Positions 42,010 to 51,024 of a DNA stretch of 64,000 nucleotides are shown here, piece by piece (within the stretch, counting starts at the first letter, position 1; each line of letters opens with the position of its first letter). The translations under genes and the position numbers were made by a program. The stretch is from Thiosulfatihalobacter marinus (GTDB lineage: Bacteria > Pseudomonadota > Alphaproteobacteria > Rhodobacterales > Rhodobacteraceae). The notes below the pieces were generated by a model. It was not told the origin of the DNA. It ran no database searches and was given only the letters and a program-made list of their open reading frames with translations. Where the stretch lies: NCBI RefSeq assembly GCF_016019955.1, contig NZ_JAECRZ010000002.1, positions 186,001 through 250,000 on the forward strand. The letters run 5' to 3'.

Positions 42010-42740
42010 CAGCGCAGCCGATCATTCAGGTCAAAGACCTGCATAAATGGTATTCCGGTGTGCACGCGCTGAAAGGCGTAACGCTGGACTTCCACCCGAA
42101 CGAAACCGTCGGCCTTGTGGGCGACAATGGGGCCGGGAAATCGACCCTGATCAACATCCTGTCGGGCATTCAGGCGCCGTCGGGTGGCGGGATTACCTTC
42201 GAAGGCCGCCCTGTATCTTTCAAGGGCCCGCGGGACGCGATGGAAGCCGGGATCGAGACGATCTACCAGTATAACTCGATGGTGCCGACGATGAGCATCG
42301 CACGCAACATGTTCATTGGCCGTGAACCGCTTAGGTGGGGCATTGGTGGCATCGGCGTTCTGGACACCAAGAAGATGGCCGAGGAAAGCGTGCGGGCCAT
42401 TGCCGATGTAGATCTGCATCTGCGCAGCCCCGATGCGCTGGTGGGCGAATTGTCCGGTGGTCAGCGTCAAGGTGTTGCGATTGCCCGCGCGATGCATTTC
42501 AAGTCCAAGGTGATGATCCTCGACGAACCGACCAACCATCTGGCCGTCAAGGAAACCCAGAAAGTGCTGGGCTTTGTTCAGTCGTTGAAAGGGCTTGGTA
42601 TCACCGGCATCTTTATCAGCCACAACATCCACCACGTGTTTGAATGTTGTGACCGTATGGTCGCGATGGCGCGGGGCGAAGTGGTCTTGGACAAACGTGT
42701 CGAGGATACCAACATGGACGAAATTCTCGACGTTCTCTGA
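42006..42740 (+). CDS. Ribose-type ABC importer, ATP-binding protein (single-domain)
   Basis: The 244-residue ATPase has Walker A (G-D-N-G-A-G-K-S-T), signature L-S-G-G-Q-R-Q and Walker B (V-M-I-L-D-E-P-T). RbsA-type ATPases are normally fused double domains of about 500 residues; this one is a single domain, as in the FrcA/ThuK-like group. A shorter domain of this sort works as a homodimer. It follows the permease with overlap and precedes the SDR. Confidence 0.93.
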   Translation: MTAQPIIQVKDLHKWYSGVHALKGVTLDFHPNETVGLVGDNGAGKSTLINILSGIQAPSGGGITFEGRPVSFKGPRDAMEAGIETIYQYNSMVPTMSIARNMFIGREPLRWGIGGIGVLDTKKMAEESVRAIADVDLHLRSPDALVGELSGGQRQGVAIARAMHFKSKVMILDEPTNHLAVKETQKVLGFVQSLKGLGITGIFISHNIHHVFECCDRMVAMARGEVVLDKRVEDTNMDEILDVL

Positions 42741-42750
42741 GGGGGAAAAC

Positions 42751-43515
42751 ATGGCAAAACACAAAGGGAAACAGGTGCTTCTGACGGGTGGGCTTGGCTC
42801 GCTTGGTCGGGCTCAGGCGGCCAGGCTGATCGCGGGCGGGGCCGCGGTCACGATCCTTGAACATCCCGGCGTCGAAAATGGTGCGGCGCGCGCCGCCGAT
42901 ATTGGCGCGTCGTTTCTGGCATGTGATCTTAACGATCTCGAGGCGGCCAAGACCACGGTTGCGGACGCGGCCAATGCGGCGGGCGGGTTCGATATCCTGA
43001 TCAACAATGCTGCCCTGATCATCAACCGGCCCTACGAGGCCTTCAGCCTGACCGAATACGAGGACCAGATCCGCGTGAACTCGTCGGCGGCTTTCGCGCT
43101 GACCACCGTCTGCGCTGAGCACATGAAGGCGAAAGGCTGGGGCCGGGTGATCAATTTCACCTCGGTCACACTGAAGGGGATAATCGATGGTTACGTACCT
43201 TATGTCGCCTCGAAGGGGGCGATGCTGGGCCTGACTGTCAGCCTTGCGCGCGAGCTGGGTCGTCACGGCATCACCGTCAACGCGGTGGCACCAGGGGCGG
43301 TTGTGTCCGAGGCCGAGGCGCGTGTCTTTGCCGACAAGGCGCAGGAATACTCGGACTGGGTGCAGGAGCAACAATGCCTCAAGACCCGCATTCAGCCCGA
43401 TGACGTGGCCGATCTGGTGTCGTTCCTTGTATCGGAAGAGGCGCGCGTTATCACGGGTCAAAACGTTGGCATTGATGGTGGGTGGCAAGGTGGCAAAGCG
43501 CCTGGAACTGACTGA
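42751..43515 (+). CDS. Short-chain dehydrogenase/reductase (cluster A)
   Basis: The 254-residue NAD(P)-dependent enzyme has the T-G-G-L-G-S-L-G cofactor loop (12-19), N-N-A (85-87), and the catalytic triad S138, Y151, K155. It ends in D-G-G-W. It lies 10 bp after the ATPase gene. In this context it may oxidise a sugar at C1 or interconvert a uronate and its alcohol, before or beside the enolase and UxuA steps. The substrate is not known. Confidence 0.9.
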   Translation: MAKHKGKQVLLTGGLGSLGRAQAARLIAGGAAVTILEHPGVENGAARAADIGASFLACDLNDLEAAKTTVADAANAAGGFDILINNAALIINRPYEAFSLTEYEDQIRVNSSAAFALTTVCAEHMKAKGWGRVINFTSVTLKGIIDGYVPYVASKGAMLGLTVSLARELGRHGITVNAVAPGAVVSEAEARVFADKAQEYSDWVQEQQCLKTRIQPDDVADLVSFLVSEEARVITGQNVGIDGGWQGGKAPGTD

Positions 43516-44368
43516 CGGTCGCAGCCGTGTTTCGCTGGCTCCCGACATGGGCGGCGGTATCGCGGGCATGTGGACAAAGGATGGCGTACCGGTGCTTCGA
43601 CCGCTTGTGGCCGGTGTCGGGCCATTCGGTTTGGCGTCAAACGTTCTGGTGCCGTTTTCCAACCGAATTTCAGGCGGCGGGTTCACCTTTGAGGGTGCCC
43701 ACAACGTAGTGCCCTTAAACCTTGAGGGCCAAAAGTTCCCGATTCACGGCGACGGGTTCCAGAAACCTTGGGCCGTCACAAACCAAACCAGCATCAACGC
43801 GGAAATCTATCTTTCAGATGGCGGTATGGGGCCGTGGGCCTACGAGGCGCGGCAACGTTTTGCGCTGGAAAACGGGAGGCTGACGGTCACGCTGTCGATG
43901 ACCAACACCGGGCCGCGCCTGCCATTTGGTGGTGGGTTTCACCCGTGGTTTCCCCGACTTGCTGACACACGCCTGCGGTTCGCCGCGCACTCCGTCTGGC
44001 TCGAGGATGCGGATCACCTTCCAACCGAAAAGATCGCTCTTGCCGACAACCCCGACTGGGACGTTGGCACTTCCGGCGCGTTACCCCAAGGATTGATCAA
44101 TAACGCCTTTGTCGGTTGGGATGGGCGGGCCGGGTTTGACCAGCCAAGCCTTGGCATTACGGTTGATCTTTGCGCCCAAGCGCCGTTGGATACCGCAATT
44201 GTCTATTCGCCGGATGCTCAGGCGGATTTCTTTTGTTTCGAACCCGTGAGCCATGCCGTTGACGCCCACAATCAGCCCGAGCAACCAGGACTTGCCGTGC
44301 TTGAGACCGGTGAAACCCTGACGCTTGAAATGCAGATCGGCTGGCGAAACTACGAGAATCCGGCATGA
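43490..44368 (+). CDS. Aldose 1-epimerase family protein
   Basis: The 292-residue beta-sandwich protein has galactose mutarotase features: G-N-V/L-like N-V-L-V-P-F-S-N-R, the histidine block P-I-H-G-D-G-F with the first catalytic H, and G-G-F-H-P-W with the second. A C-terminal E in F-E-P-V-S-H completes the site. The GTG 43490 start overlaps the SDR by 26 bp; ATG 43475 is an alternative. It would equilibrate sugar anomers before dehydrogenation. Confidence 0.85.
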   Translation: MAKRLELTDGRSRVSLAPDMGGGIAGMWTKDGVPVLRPLVAGVGPFGLASNVLVPFSNRISGGGFTFEGAHNVVPLNLEGQKFPIHGDGFQKPWAVTNQTSINAEIYLSDGGMGPWAYEARQRFALENGRLTVTLSMTNTGPRLPFGGGFHPWFPRLADTRLRFAAHSVWLEDADHLPTEKIALADNPDWDVGTSGALPQGLINNAFVGWDGRAGFDQPSLGITVDLCAQAPLDTAIVYSPDAQADFFCFEPVSHAVDAHNQPEQPGLAVLETGETLTLEMQIGWRNYENPA

Positions 44369-45561
44369 AGGAAAGTTGGCGTTGGTTCGGACCGCTTGAT
44401 ACGATCTCCTTAGGTGAGGTTGCACAAACAGGCGCACGCGGGGTTGTCACGTCCCTGCATGACATCCCTTATGGCGAAGTCTGGACCGTCGAGGCGATCC
44501 GGGAACGGCAGGCCCAGATCGAGGGCAACGCGTCACTAGGGTTGACTTGGAATGTAGTCGAAAGCCTGCCAGTCCATGAAGATATCAAGCGTGGGCGTGG
44601 CGATCTGAGTCGGTTGTTCGCCAATTACCGGCAGTCGTTGGTCAATCTGGCGTCCTGCGGGATTCACACCGTCTGTTACAACTTTATGCCGGTGCTGGAC
44701 TGGCTGCGCACCCATCATGATACGCCGGTGCGCGGTGGTGGGCGGGCGCTGTACTTTGATGAAGCAACCATGGCTGGGTTCGAACTGGGCATTCTCGGGC
44801 GTGAAAGCGCGGCCGAGGATTATGCGCCGGACGCCATAGAGCGCGGGCTCGAGTGGGTGGCGCAGGCGACGGACGCCGACAAGGATGCGCTTTTGGATCG
44901 CTTGATGGCTGGTTTGCCGGGCGCCTATGACCGGTTCACGGTAAACGGGTTGCGCGATGTACTGACCACATATGCTGGATTCACCAACACCGATCTGCGC
45001 GCCAGTTTCTCCCGCTTTCTGGCCGAGATCGTGCCCGTGGCTGAAGAGCTCGGCATCCGCATGTGCGTGCATCCGGACGACCCGCCGCGCCCAGTGTTCG
45101 GGTTGCCGCGCGTGGTTTCGACTGCCGGGGATGTCGATTGGATTCTGGCGCAAGATGACAGCCTCGCAAACGGGGTAACTTTCTGCTCCGGCGCCTTGGG
45201 CGCGCGGGCGGACAATGACATTCTGAAGATGGCGCGCCGTTTCGCGCCGCGCACCCATTTCCTGCATCTTCGCAATGTCGCAAAAGCGCCCGATGGCTCG
45301 TTCGGCGAGGCGGCACATCTGGAAGGCGACACCGACATGGTGGCGCTGTTGCGGATCTGGCTGGGCGAGGAAGCCCGCCGTCGTGACGAGGGGCGCGTAG
45401 ACTGGGATTTGCCGTTCCGCCCTGATCACGGGCATGAGCTGGGCCCCGATGTCGGGCGCGCGGCGCATCCCGGATATCCGTTTGTGGGACGATTGCGAGG
45501 ACTGGCGGAATTGCGGGGCGTGCTGGCAGCGCTTGAGGCGCCGCGGCATCATAGGCCATAG
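44365..45561 (+). CDS. uxuA: D-mannonate dehydratase UxuA
   Basis: The 398-residue enzyme converts D-mannonate to 2-keto-3-deoxygluconate. Typical motifs: M-K-E-S-W-R-W-F-G at the start, W-N-V-V-E-S-L-P-V-H, Y-N-F-M-P-V-L-D-W, C-V-H-P-D-D-P-P, F-C-S-G, and R-N-V and P-D-H-G-H near the end (metal-binding Cys/His). It overlaps the epimerase gene by 4 bp. Neither UxuB nor UxaC is in the window, so the mannonate may come from the SDR or from another route. The cluster likely handles glucuronate-type acids. Confidence 0.95.
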   Translation: MKESWRWFGPLDTISLGEVAQTGARGVVTSLHDIPYGEVWTVEAIRERQAQIEGNASLGLTWNVVESLPVHEDIKRGRGDLSRLFANYRQSLVNLASCGIHTVCYNFMPVLDWLRTHHDTPVRGGGRALYFDEATMAGFELGILGRESAAEDYAPDAIERGLEWVAQATDADKDALLDRLMAGLPGAYDRFTVNGLRDVLTTYAGFTNTDLRASFSRFLAEIVPVAEELGIRMCVHPDDPPRPVFGLPRVVSTAGDVDWILAQDDSLANGVTFCSGALGARADNDILKMARRFAPRTHFLHLRNVAKAPDGSFGEAAHLEGDTDMVALLRIWLGEEARRRDEGRVDWDLPFRPDHGHELGPDVGRAAHPGYPFVGRLRGLAELRGVLAALEAPRHHRP

Positions 45562-45602
45562 GGGACCACTCGACTTAGCACTCAGCGTGTAGTTGGATGG
45601 GG

Positions 45603-45620
45603 ATCACACTAATATGTGAT
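45603..45620. promoter_or_regulatory. Palindrome upstream of GntR gene
   Basis: ATCACA and TGTGAT are perfect 6-bp arms with a 6-nt spacer, 32 bp before the GntR start. TGTGAT also occurs twice just upstream of the TRAP operon, at 46484 and 46489, suggesting a shared regulator. Confidence 0.55.
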
Positions 45621-45651
45621 ATGATTCGGCAAAGAGTGATCGAAATCCAAT

Positions 45652-46323
45652 ATGGCAGATCAGCGCCACGAATATGGTCATGCGACCAATGACGTAACCA
45701 ACCAGTTGCGCAAAGAGGTCCTGTCCGGTCAATATGCGGCCGGGGATCGCATCAAGATTGCCGAATTCGCGGCCCAGTTCAATGTCAGCGCAATGCCGGT
45801 CCGCGAAGCGCTTCGGACTCTTGAAGCCGAGGGCTTATTGCAGATCGTCCCAAACAAAGGTGCAATCGTTCGGCTGGTGGACGAGGATTTCGTGCGCAAC
45901 ATCTATGACATCCGCGCTGCGCTCGAGGTGCTGTTGGCCGAACGAGCCTGCCTGAACATGACCTTTGATACGCGACGGGTGCTTGAGGAAATCCAGGCCG
46001 AGATCGAAGCGGCTGCCAGTGCGGGTGACGCCGATGGCATGATGCAGTTGAACGCAAAATTTCATAGCGAAATAAATGTGTTGGGCAGGAATCCTGAAGC
46101 GGAACGCCTGCTGGCGCTGAACCAGAACATCATTGTCGCCTTTCGCCGTCAGTTTGGCTTTGCCGAAGGACGCCTGAACTCTATCGCCGAGGAACACAGG
46201 GCCATCCTGAACGCGATGTTCCGGCGCGATTTGGCTGAGGCGACGTCCCTTGTCAGAATGCATGTGGTCAGCGCGCGGGACGACATGATTGGCTGTATGC
46301 GACGTGGTCATAAGACCGGCTAA
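45652..46323 (+). CDS. GntR-family regulator, FadR/FCD type (cluster B)
   Basis: The 223-residue protein has a GntR HTH (about 15-75, I-K-I-A-E-F-A-A-Q-F-N-V-S-A-M-P-V-R-E-A) and an FCD domain with a H-x-x-I-N-V-L-G motif. It precedes a TRAP transporter operon on the same strand by 200 bp. The palindrome at 45603-45620 is its likely own operator. Confidence 0.92.
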   Translation: MADQRHEYGHATNDVTNQLRKEVLSGQYAAGDRIKIAEFAAQFNVSAMPVREALRTLEAEGLLQIVPNKGAIVRLVDEDFVRNIYDIRAALEVLLAERACLNMTFDTRRVLEEIQAEIEAAASAGDADGMMQLNAKFHSEINVLGRNPEAERLLALNQNIIVAFRRQFGFAEGRLNSIAEEHRAILNAMFRRDLAEATSLVRMHVVSARDDMIGCMRRGHKTG

Positions 46324-46351
46324 GCCCCCAGGAACTTCTCACGGTAGTGCT

Positions 46352-46367
46352 GCACGGTTTGCCGTGC
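46352..46367 (+). terminator. Weak hairpin after GntR gene
   Basis: GCACGG and CCGTGC pair over 6 bp with a TTTG loop, 28 bp after the GntR stop. It could attenuate read-through into the TRAP operon. Downstream sequence to 46500 turns AT-rich and probably holds the TRAP promoter. Confidence 0.35.
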
Positions 46368-46523
46368 GGTCCTTGCATCGATTGCCACATGGTCGGCTCT
46401 GGACGGATTTTGCCGGCGGAAAAGTATGTAATCGTTGCCGCGAACTCTTATATAATATCAAAAAATAGTTGAAAAAGTTAAAATGTGATGTGATAAGGAG
46501 ATCGATCCATAGGGAGGAATGTC

Positions 46524-47510
46524 ATGGTCACTCTAAACACAGTTCTCGTCGGCGGCTTCGCGGTCGCATCTATTGCACTCTCAGGCGTGGCGGTCGCCGA
46601 AACCCAGATCACGTTGGCGCATCACAGCGCGGTTGGTTCGATCAACAGTCAGTTGGCGGAGGACTTCAAAGCCTGCGTCGAAGCTGCCGATGGTGTTGAA
46701 ATGTCCGTTGCGCATTTCCCGGCCGGCCAGCTTGGCACGGCGCGCGAGGTTGTCGAGCAGGTCAAGATTGGCGCGATCGACATGACCATCACCGATACCG
46801 CCTATATGTCCAACGTTCAGCCCCAGTTGACGGTCTGGCAGTTGCCCTTCCTGTTCTCGGGCTGGGACCATGCCGAGCGTGCGATGGACGGTGCCGCTGG
46901 CGACATGACTCGCGATCTGCTGCTGGAGAACCAGAACGTGCGGGTTCTGTCTTTCATGCACAACGGTTTCCGCGATTTCATGACCATAGACAAGAAGGTC
47001 GAGTCGATGGACGACTTCAAAGGCATGAAGTTCCGCTCGCCGCCGATCCCGATCTGGCTGAAGATGTTCGAGGCGCTTGAGGCGACTCCGGTGTCGGTAG
47101 ACTGGAGCGAGGTTTATACCGCGATGCAATCGGGCCTTGTCGAAGGCATGGAAAGCACACCCGAAGGGTTCCTGTCCTCGAAATCCTACGAGGTCGCCAA
47201 ATACATCACCCGTTCGGGGCACATGTACAACCTGATGATGATGGTGATTTCTGATCAGATCTATGGAAGGTTGTCGGATGCCGAAAAGGCCATCGTGGAC
47301 GAATGCGCCGCCAACTTCAACACCAAGGGCAACCCGATGTCTGTCGAGGCGAATGAGGGCGGATATGCTCAGCTTGAAGGCCTTGGCCTGACCATGCTTG
47401 AGATCGACAAGGCCCCCTTGGCCGAGCGTTTGTCGACCGCGTGGCCCGTCATCCTCGACGGAATCGACGGGGCTGATAGTCTGGTGGAAGCCGTCCAATC
47501 GGTGCGGTGA
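46524..47510 (+). CDS. dctP: TRAP transporter substrate-binding protein (DctP type)
   Basis: The 328-residue periplasmic receptor has a signal peptide (about 1-26) and the DctP fold. The conserved Arg that pairs with substrate carboxylates lies in F-R-S-P-P-I-P. TRAP importers use Na+ or H+ gradients and usually carry organic acids. A GGGAGG site precedes ATG 46524. With DctQ and DctM following, the set is complete. A sugar acid is the likely cargo, given the downstream SDR, lactonase and dehydratase. Confidence 0.94.
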   Translation: MVTLNTVLVGGFAVASIALSGVAVAETQITLAHHSAVGSINSQLAEDFKACVEAADGVEMSVAHFPAGQLGTAREVVEQVKIGAIDMTITDTAYMSNVQPQLTVWQLPFLFSGWDHAERAMDGAAGDMTRDLLLENQNVRVLSFMHNGFRDFMTIDKKVESMDDFKGMKFRSPPIPIWLKMFEALEATPVSVDWSEVYTAMQSGLVEGMESTPEGFLSSKSYEVAKYITRSGHMYNLMMMVISDQIYGRLSDAEKAIVDECAANFNTKGNPMSVEANEGGYAQLEGLGLTMLEIDKAPLAERLSTAWPVILDGIDGADSLVEAVQSVR

Positions 47511-47566
47511 TCCACCACCTGTGGCCCGGCAACTCCCCGTCGGGCCACGCAATCGGGAACAGACCC

Positions 47567-48067
47567 ATGATCAAGACCTATTCCGCGCTTGTGCGTGTAT
47601 TGACCAATATTGCCGGAATTCTGGTGGCGCTTATTTTCCTGGGCGTTTTTGCCGAGGTCGTCGGGCGCAACCTGTTCAATGTCTCAATTCCGGCGATGTT
47701 TGAACTCAGTGTTTTCCTTTTGGTGTTCACGGCCTTCGTCGCGGCGGCAGCCGCCTTCGGGCAAGGCACCCATTTCAAGGTCTTCGATCTTGCCGGGCGA
47801 CTGAATGGAACGCCGCATCGCATCACCCGTCTGGTTGCGGATCTGTGTTCGGTTTCGTTCCTGATCGTGCTCGGATGGTTCGGCATCAAGCTGGCGCTCA
47901 GCCAGATGGATCAGCCCAGTGCGGCGCTGAAGATACCTTACGGGCTCATCTACATGTCACTGCCAATATTTGCGGTTCTGTCGGTCGTCTTGCTGGTCAT
48001 GCGCAACCTCGCACCGGTTGAAGAGATCGATGCCGTGCTGGCCGATTTTGCCAGCGAAGGAGAATAG
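47567..48067 (+). CDS. dctQ: TRAP transporter small membrane subunit (DctQ)
   Basis: The 166-residue protein has four TM helices with F-A-E-V-V-G-R-N-L-F and a C-terminal acidic tail, typical of DctQ. It lies 56 bp after dctP and 4 bp before dctM. DctQ bridges the receptor and the large channel subunit. Confidence 0.92.
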   Translation: MIKTYSALVRVLTNIAGILVALIFLGVFAEVVGRNLFNVSIPAMFELSVFLLVFTAFVAAAAAFGQGTHFKVFDLAGRLNGTPHRITRLVADLCSVSFLIVLGWFGIKLALSQMDQPSAALKIPYGLIYMSLPIFAVLSVVLLVMRNLAPVEEIDAVLADFASEGE

Positions 48068-48071
48068 TCAG

Positions 48072-49346
48072 ATGATCATGACCCTCCTTGGCAGCGCCTC
48101 GTTTCTGGCCATTCTCGGCGTGCCTCTTGCGGTGGCACTGGGGCTTGCCGCACTGGTGGCACTTTCGATCTTTCTGCCGCACATTCCGACGGAGATCGTC
48201 GCCCAACGCATGATTTCTTCGGTCGACAAGTTTCCGCTGGTTGCCGTGCCGCTGTTCATTCTTGCCGGAGAGCTGATGAATTCGGGCGGGATCACCGCGC
48301 GATTGATTGCACTGTCCAAGGCGCTGGTGGGCTGGATCAAGGGCGGGCTAGGGCTGGTCAATGTCGCGACATCTGTGTTCTTTGCAGGGATATCGGGGTC
48401 GTCCACGGCTGACGCAGCCGGCATCGGCCGCGTTCTGATCCCTGCGATGAAGAAAGAAGGCTATGACGGCGATTTCGCGGTTGCCGTGACTGCGGCCTCG
48501 TCCACCATCGGGCCGATCCTGCCGCCCAGCATCGTCATGGTGATCTATGCCGCCATGACCAACCTGTCGATCGGCAAGCTGTTCCTGGCTGGCGTGGTGC
48601 CTGGGCTTCTCATGGGCGCAGTCCTAATGGCGCTTGTGTTGGCCTACGCCACCGCTCGGAACTATCCGCGCGATACATGGGTGGGTTTCCCGGCGTTGTT
48701 ACGCACGATTGTGGCCGCTCTTGGCCCGCTGGGGGCACCCGCGATTATCCTGATCGGCGTCGTCGGCGGCTATTTCGGGGCGACCGAAGCAGGGGCCATT
48801 GTCGTGGCGTATTCTATCCTGCTCGGCTTTATCTACCGCGAACTCAGCCTCAAGCGCATCGTGAAGGCCTGTCAACGGACCGCGCTGAATGTCGGGGTTA
48901 TCCTTTTTGCCATTACTGCCGCTTCGATCGTCGGCTGGACGCTTGCCGTTGGGCGCGTGCCGCAGCAATTGGCGATGCTGATATCTCAGTATGGAGACAG
49001 CCAGGTGACGGTGCTTCTCATCGTTATTTCGGTGCTTCTGGTCATGGGTCTTTTCCTCGATGGGCTTGCTGCGATGGTCATCATGGTGCCGGTCTTTATC
49101 CCGATCACCTCGGCGCTTGGGGTCGACCCGATCCATTTCGCCATGGTTGTGATCCTCTGCATCATGGTCGGAGCCGTCACGCCGCCGGTCGGAATCCTGT
49201 TGCTGATCTCGTGCCAGGTGGGGGACGTCCCGTATCGCGAGGCGATGCGGATGATCTGGCCCTTCGTCGCCGCGATGCTGGCCGTGGTTCTGGCGGTGAC
49301 ATTCATTCCGTCGCTGACAACCTGGTTGCCAGAGGCGCTTTACTGA
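48072..49346 (+). CDS. dctM: TRAP transporter large membrane subunit (DctM)
   Basis: The 424-residue channel subunit has about twelve TM segments and family blocks A-L-G-L-A-A-L, P-L-F-I-L-A-G-E-L-M, S-G-S-S-T-A-D-A-A, and G-A-V-T-P-P-V-G. ATG 48072 is used; ATG 48078 is also possible. It overlaps the SDR start by 1 bp (TGATG). Confidence 0.94.
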   Translation: MIMTLLGSASFLAILGVPLAVALGLAALVALSIFLPHIPTEIVAQRMISSVDKFPLVAVPLFILAGELMNSGGITARLIALSKALVGWIKGGLGLVNVATSVFFAGISGSSTADAAGIGRVLIPAMKKEGYDGDFAVAVTAASSTIGPILPPSIVMVIYAAMTNLSIGKLFLAGVVPGLLMGAVLMALVLAYATARNYPRDTWVGFPALLRTIVAALGPLGAPAIILIGVVGGYFGATEAGAIVVAYSILLGFIYRELSLKRIVKACQRTALNVGVILFAITAASIVGWTLAVGRVPQQLAMLISQYGDSQVTVLLIVISVLLVMGLFLDGLAAMVIMVPVFIPITSALGVDPIHFAMVVILCIMVGAVTPPVGILLLISCQVGDVPYREAMRMIWPFVAAMLAVVLAVTFIPSLTTWLPEALY

Positions 49347-50101
49347 TGGCGGGCGCGTTTCAACTGACCGGAAAACGGGCGCTTGTGACGGGCGCGGCGG
49401 GCGGCATCGGGCAGGCGATTGCCCGGCGATTGGCGCAGGCTGGCGCACAGGTGGCGCTGCTGGACATCGACGCCTCTGTCGCCGCACTGACGGAACTGGC
49501 GAGGGAAATTGGCGCGGGGGCGATGGTCCTGTCCGCCGATATCACCGACCCGGCCTCGGTCGATGCGGCCTTCAGCTCGGTGAAGGACAGGTTCGGAGGG
49601 CTGGATATTCTGGTCAACAATGCCGGGATTACCCGCGACGAGGATATCTTCGAGATCACTCTGGACAGCTGGAAGTCGGTGATCGACGTCAACATGACCG
49701 GTGCCTTCCTGTGCGCGAAGGCCGCGATGGAAGTGTTCCGTGATCAGGGCACCGGTGGACGCATTGTTCAGATGGGGTCAATCGTCGGGCACCAAGGGGC
49801 GCTAAAAGGACACCTGCATTACTCGGCGTCGAAATCCGCCATTCACGGCATGACAAAGACGCTTGCACGCACCGGTGCCACTCTTGGCGTCACGGCCAAT
49901 ACCGTCGCACCGGGGCTGGTGCGCACACCGATGATTGCCACGGCACATGGCGACGATCCATCACTCACGGAAAAGGTGCCAATAGGCCGCCTGGCCGACC
50001 CGGACGAAATCGCGGCGTCGGTGCAGTTCCTGGCCTCGGACCAGGCGGGATATATCACGGGCAGCGTTCTGGACATCAATGGTGGGATGTTGATGCGATG
50101 A
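49346..50101 (+). CDS. Short-chain dehydrogenase/reductase (cluster B)
   Basis: The 251-residue enzyme has the cofactor loop T-G-A-A-G-G-I-G (15-22), N-N-A-G (91-94), and the triad S145, Y159, K163. The D40 at the end of strand 2 (L-L-D) favours NAD+ over NADP+. It sits between the TRAP genes and the lactonase with overlaps on both sides, so it probably oxidises the imported sugar or derivative to a lactone. Resemblance to FabG-like sugar dehydrogenases is general. Confidence 0.9.
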   Translation: MAGAFQLTGKRALVTGAAGGIGQAIARRLAQAGAQVALLDIDASVAALTELAREIGAGAMVLSADITDPASVDAAFSSVKDRFGGLDILVNNAGITRDEDIFEITLDSWKSVIDVNMTGAFLCAKAAMEVFRDQGTGGRIVQMGSIVGHQGALKGHLHYSASKSAIHGMTKTLARTGATLGVTANTVAPGLVRTPMIATAHGDDPSLTEKVPIGRLADPDEIAASVQFLASDQAGYITGSVLDINGGMLMR

Positions 50102-51024
50102 CCGCGCTTTCGCAACTTCTCCAGGTGGCCCACTATTCTGCCGAACTGCTGATAGATGCCCGGGCGACGGCAGCCGAAGCTCCCTTGTGGGACGACAGCC
50201 GCGACGGGCTTTGGTGGTGTGATATTCGTCGACCCAGTTTGCATTTCTGGTCGATGTCCCGGCCGGCAAAGATGTGGGACATGCCGTCGGTAATCGGGTT
50301 CGTTGCGCTGGACGAAAACAACGCGGTAGTGGTTGGCCTCGCAGACGGCCTGCACCTGTTTGAACCCGAAAGTGGTGCAATGACATTCCTGTTCCACCCA
50401 GAGCCCGAACTGCCTGACTCTCGTCTGAACGAAGGTCGGGTCGACCATCAAGGGCGCTTGTGGTTCGGCACAATGCAGGACAAAGGGCTGACGACCATCG
50501 GAAGCCTGTGGTGCTGGGCGCCCGGCAGTGACGCGACGCGAGTGTTCTCGAATGTGCAAATTCCCAATGGATTGAGTTTCGACAAGTCCACCGGTCACGC
50601 CACATTCGCTGACAACGGGGACCGGCGGATCTTGCGGTTTCCGGTCGATGATCCCGCAGAAGCGACAACATTTCTTGCGCCGGACGGTGCGCCGGGTGAA
50701 CCGGATGGATGCGCCATCGACGCCGCAGGCAACGTCTGGAACGCCCGCTTCGGTGCCGGTTGCGTGGTGCGGATCACACCAGATGGTGAGGTCGACCAGA
50801 TCGTCGATGTGCCTGCTGCCAATGTCGCCGGTATCTGCTTTGGCGGACCGAAACGGGACAACCTGGTGATCACAACTCTGCGCGTCCGGATGAGTGCGGC
50901 CGACCTCGTGCAAATGCCGCTCTCGGGTGGTCTGTTTACCCATCGACCGGATATCGCCGGCGCTCCCGAGCCGAGAATGAAACCAATTTCTGTCAACCAA
51001 CCGACAGGGGAGCCAGATACATGA
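50098..51024 (+). CDS. SMP-30/gluconolactonase family lactonase (cluster B)
   Basis: The 308-residue propeller enzyme has A-E-A-P-L-W with the first metal-ligand Glu, S-R-L-N-E-G-R-V-D, and G-E-P-D-G-C-A-I-D-A-A-G-N-V-W. No signal peptide. It overlaps both neighbours by 4 bp (ATGA), which ties lactone hydrolysis to the dehydrogenase upstream and the acid dehydratase downstream. Confidence 0.91.
   Translation: MTALSQLLQVAHYSAELLIDARATAAEAPLWDDSRDGLWWCDIRRPSLHFWSMSRPAKMWDMPSVIGFVALDENNAVVVGLADGLHLFEPESGAMTFLFHPEPELPDSRLNEGRVDHQGRLWFGTMQDKGLTTIGSLWCWAPGSDATRVFSNVQIPNGLSFDKSTGHATFADNGDRRILRFPVDDPAEATTFLAPDGAPGEPDGCAIDAAGNVWNARFGAGCVVRITPDGEVDQIVDVPAANVAGICFGGPKRDNLVITTLRVRMSAADLVQMPLSGGLFTHRPDIAGAPEPRMKPISVNQPTGEPDT

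Noticed and set aside
45562-45651. Search for tRNA or small RNA genes in the short gaps of the window
   Set aside because: No cloverleaf-like sequence or conserved RNA family could be recognised by eye in these gaps.
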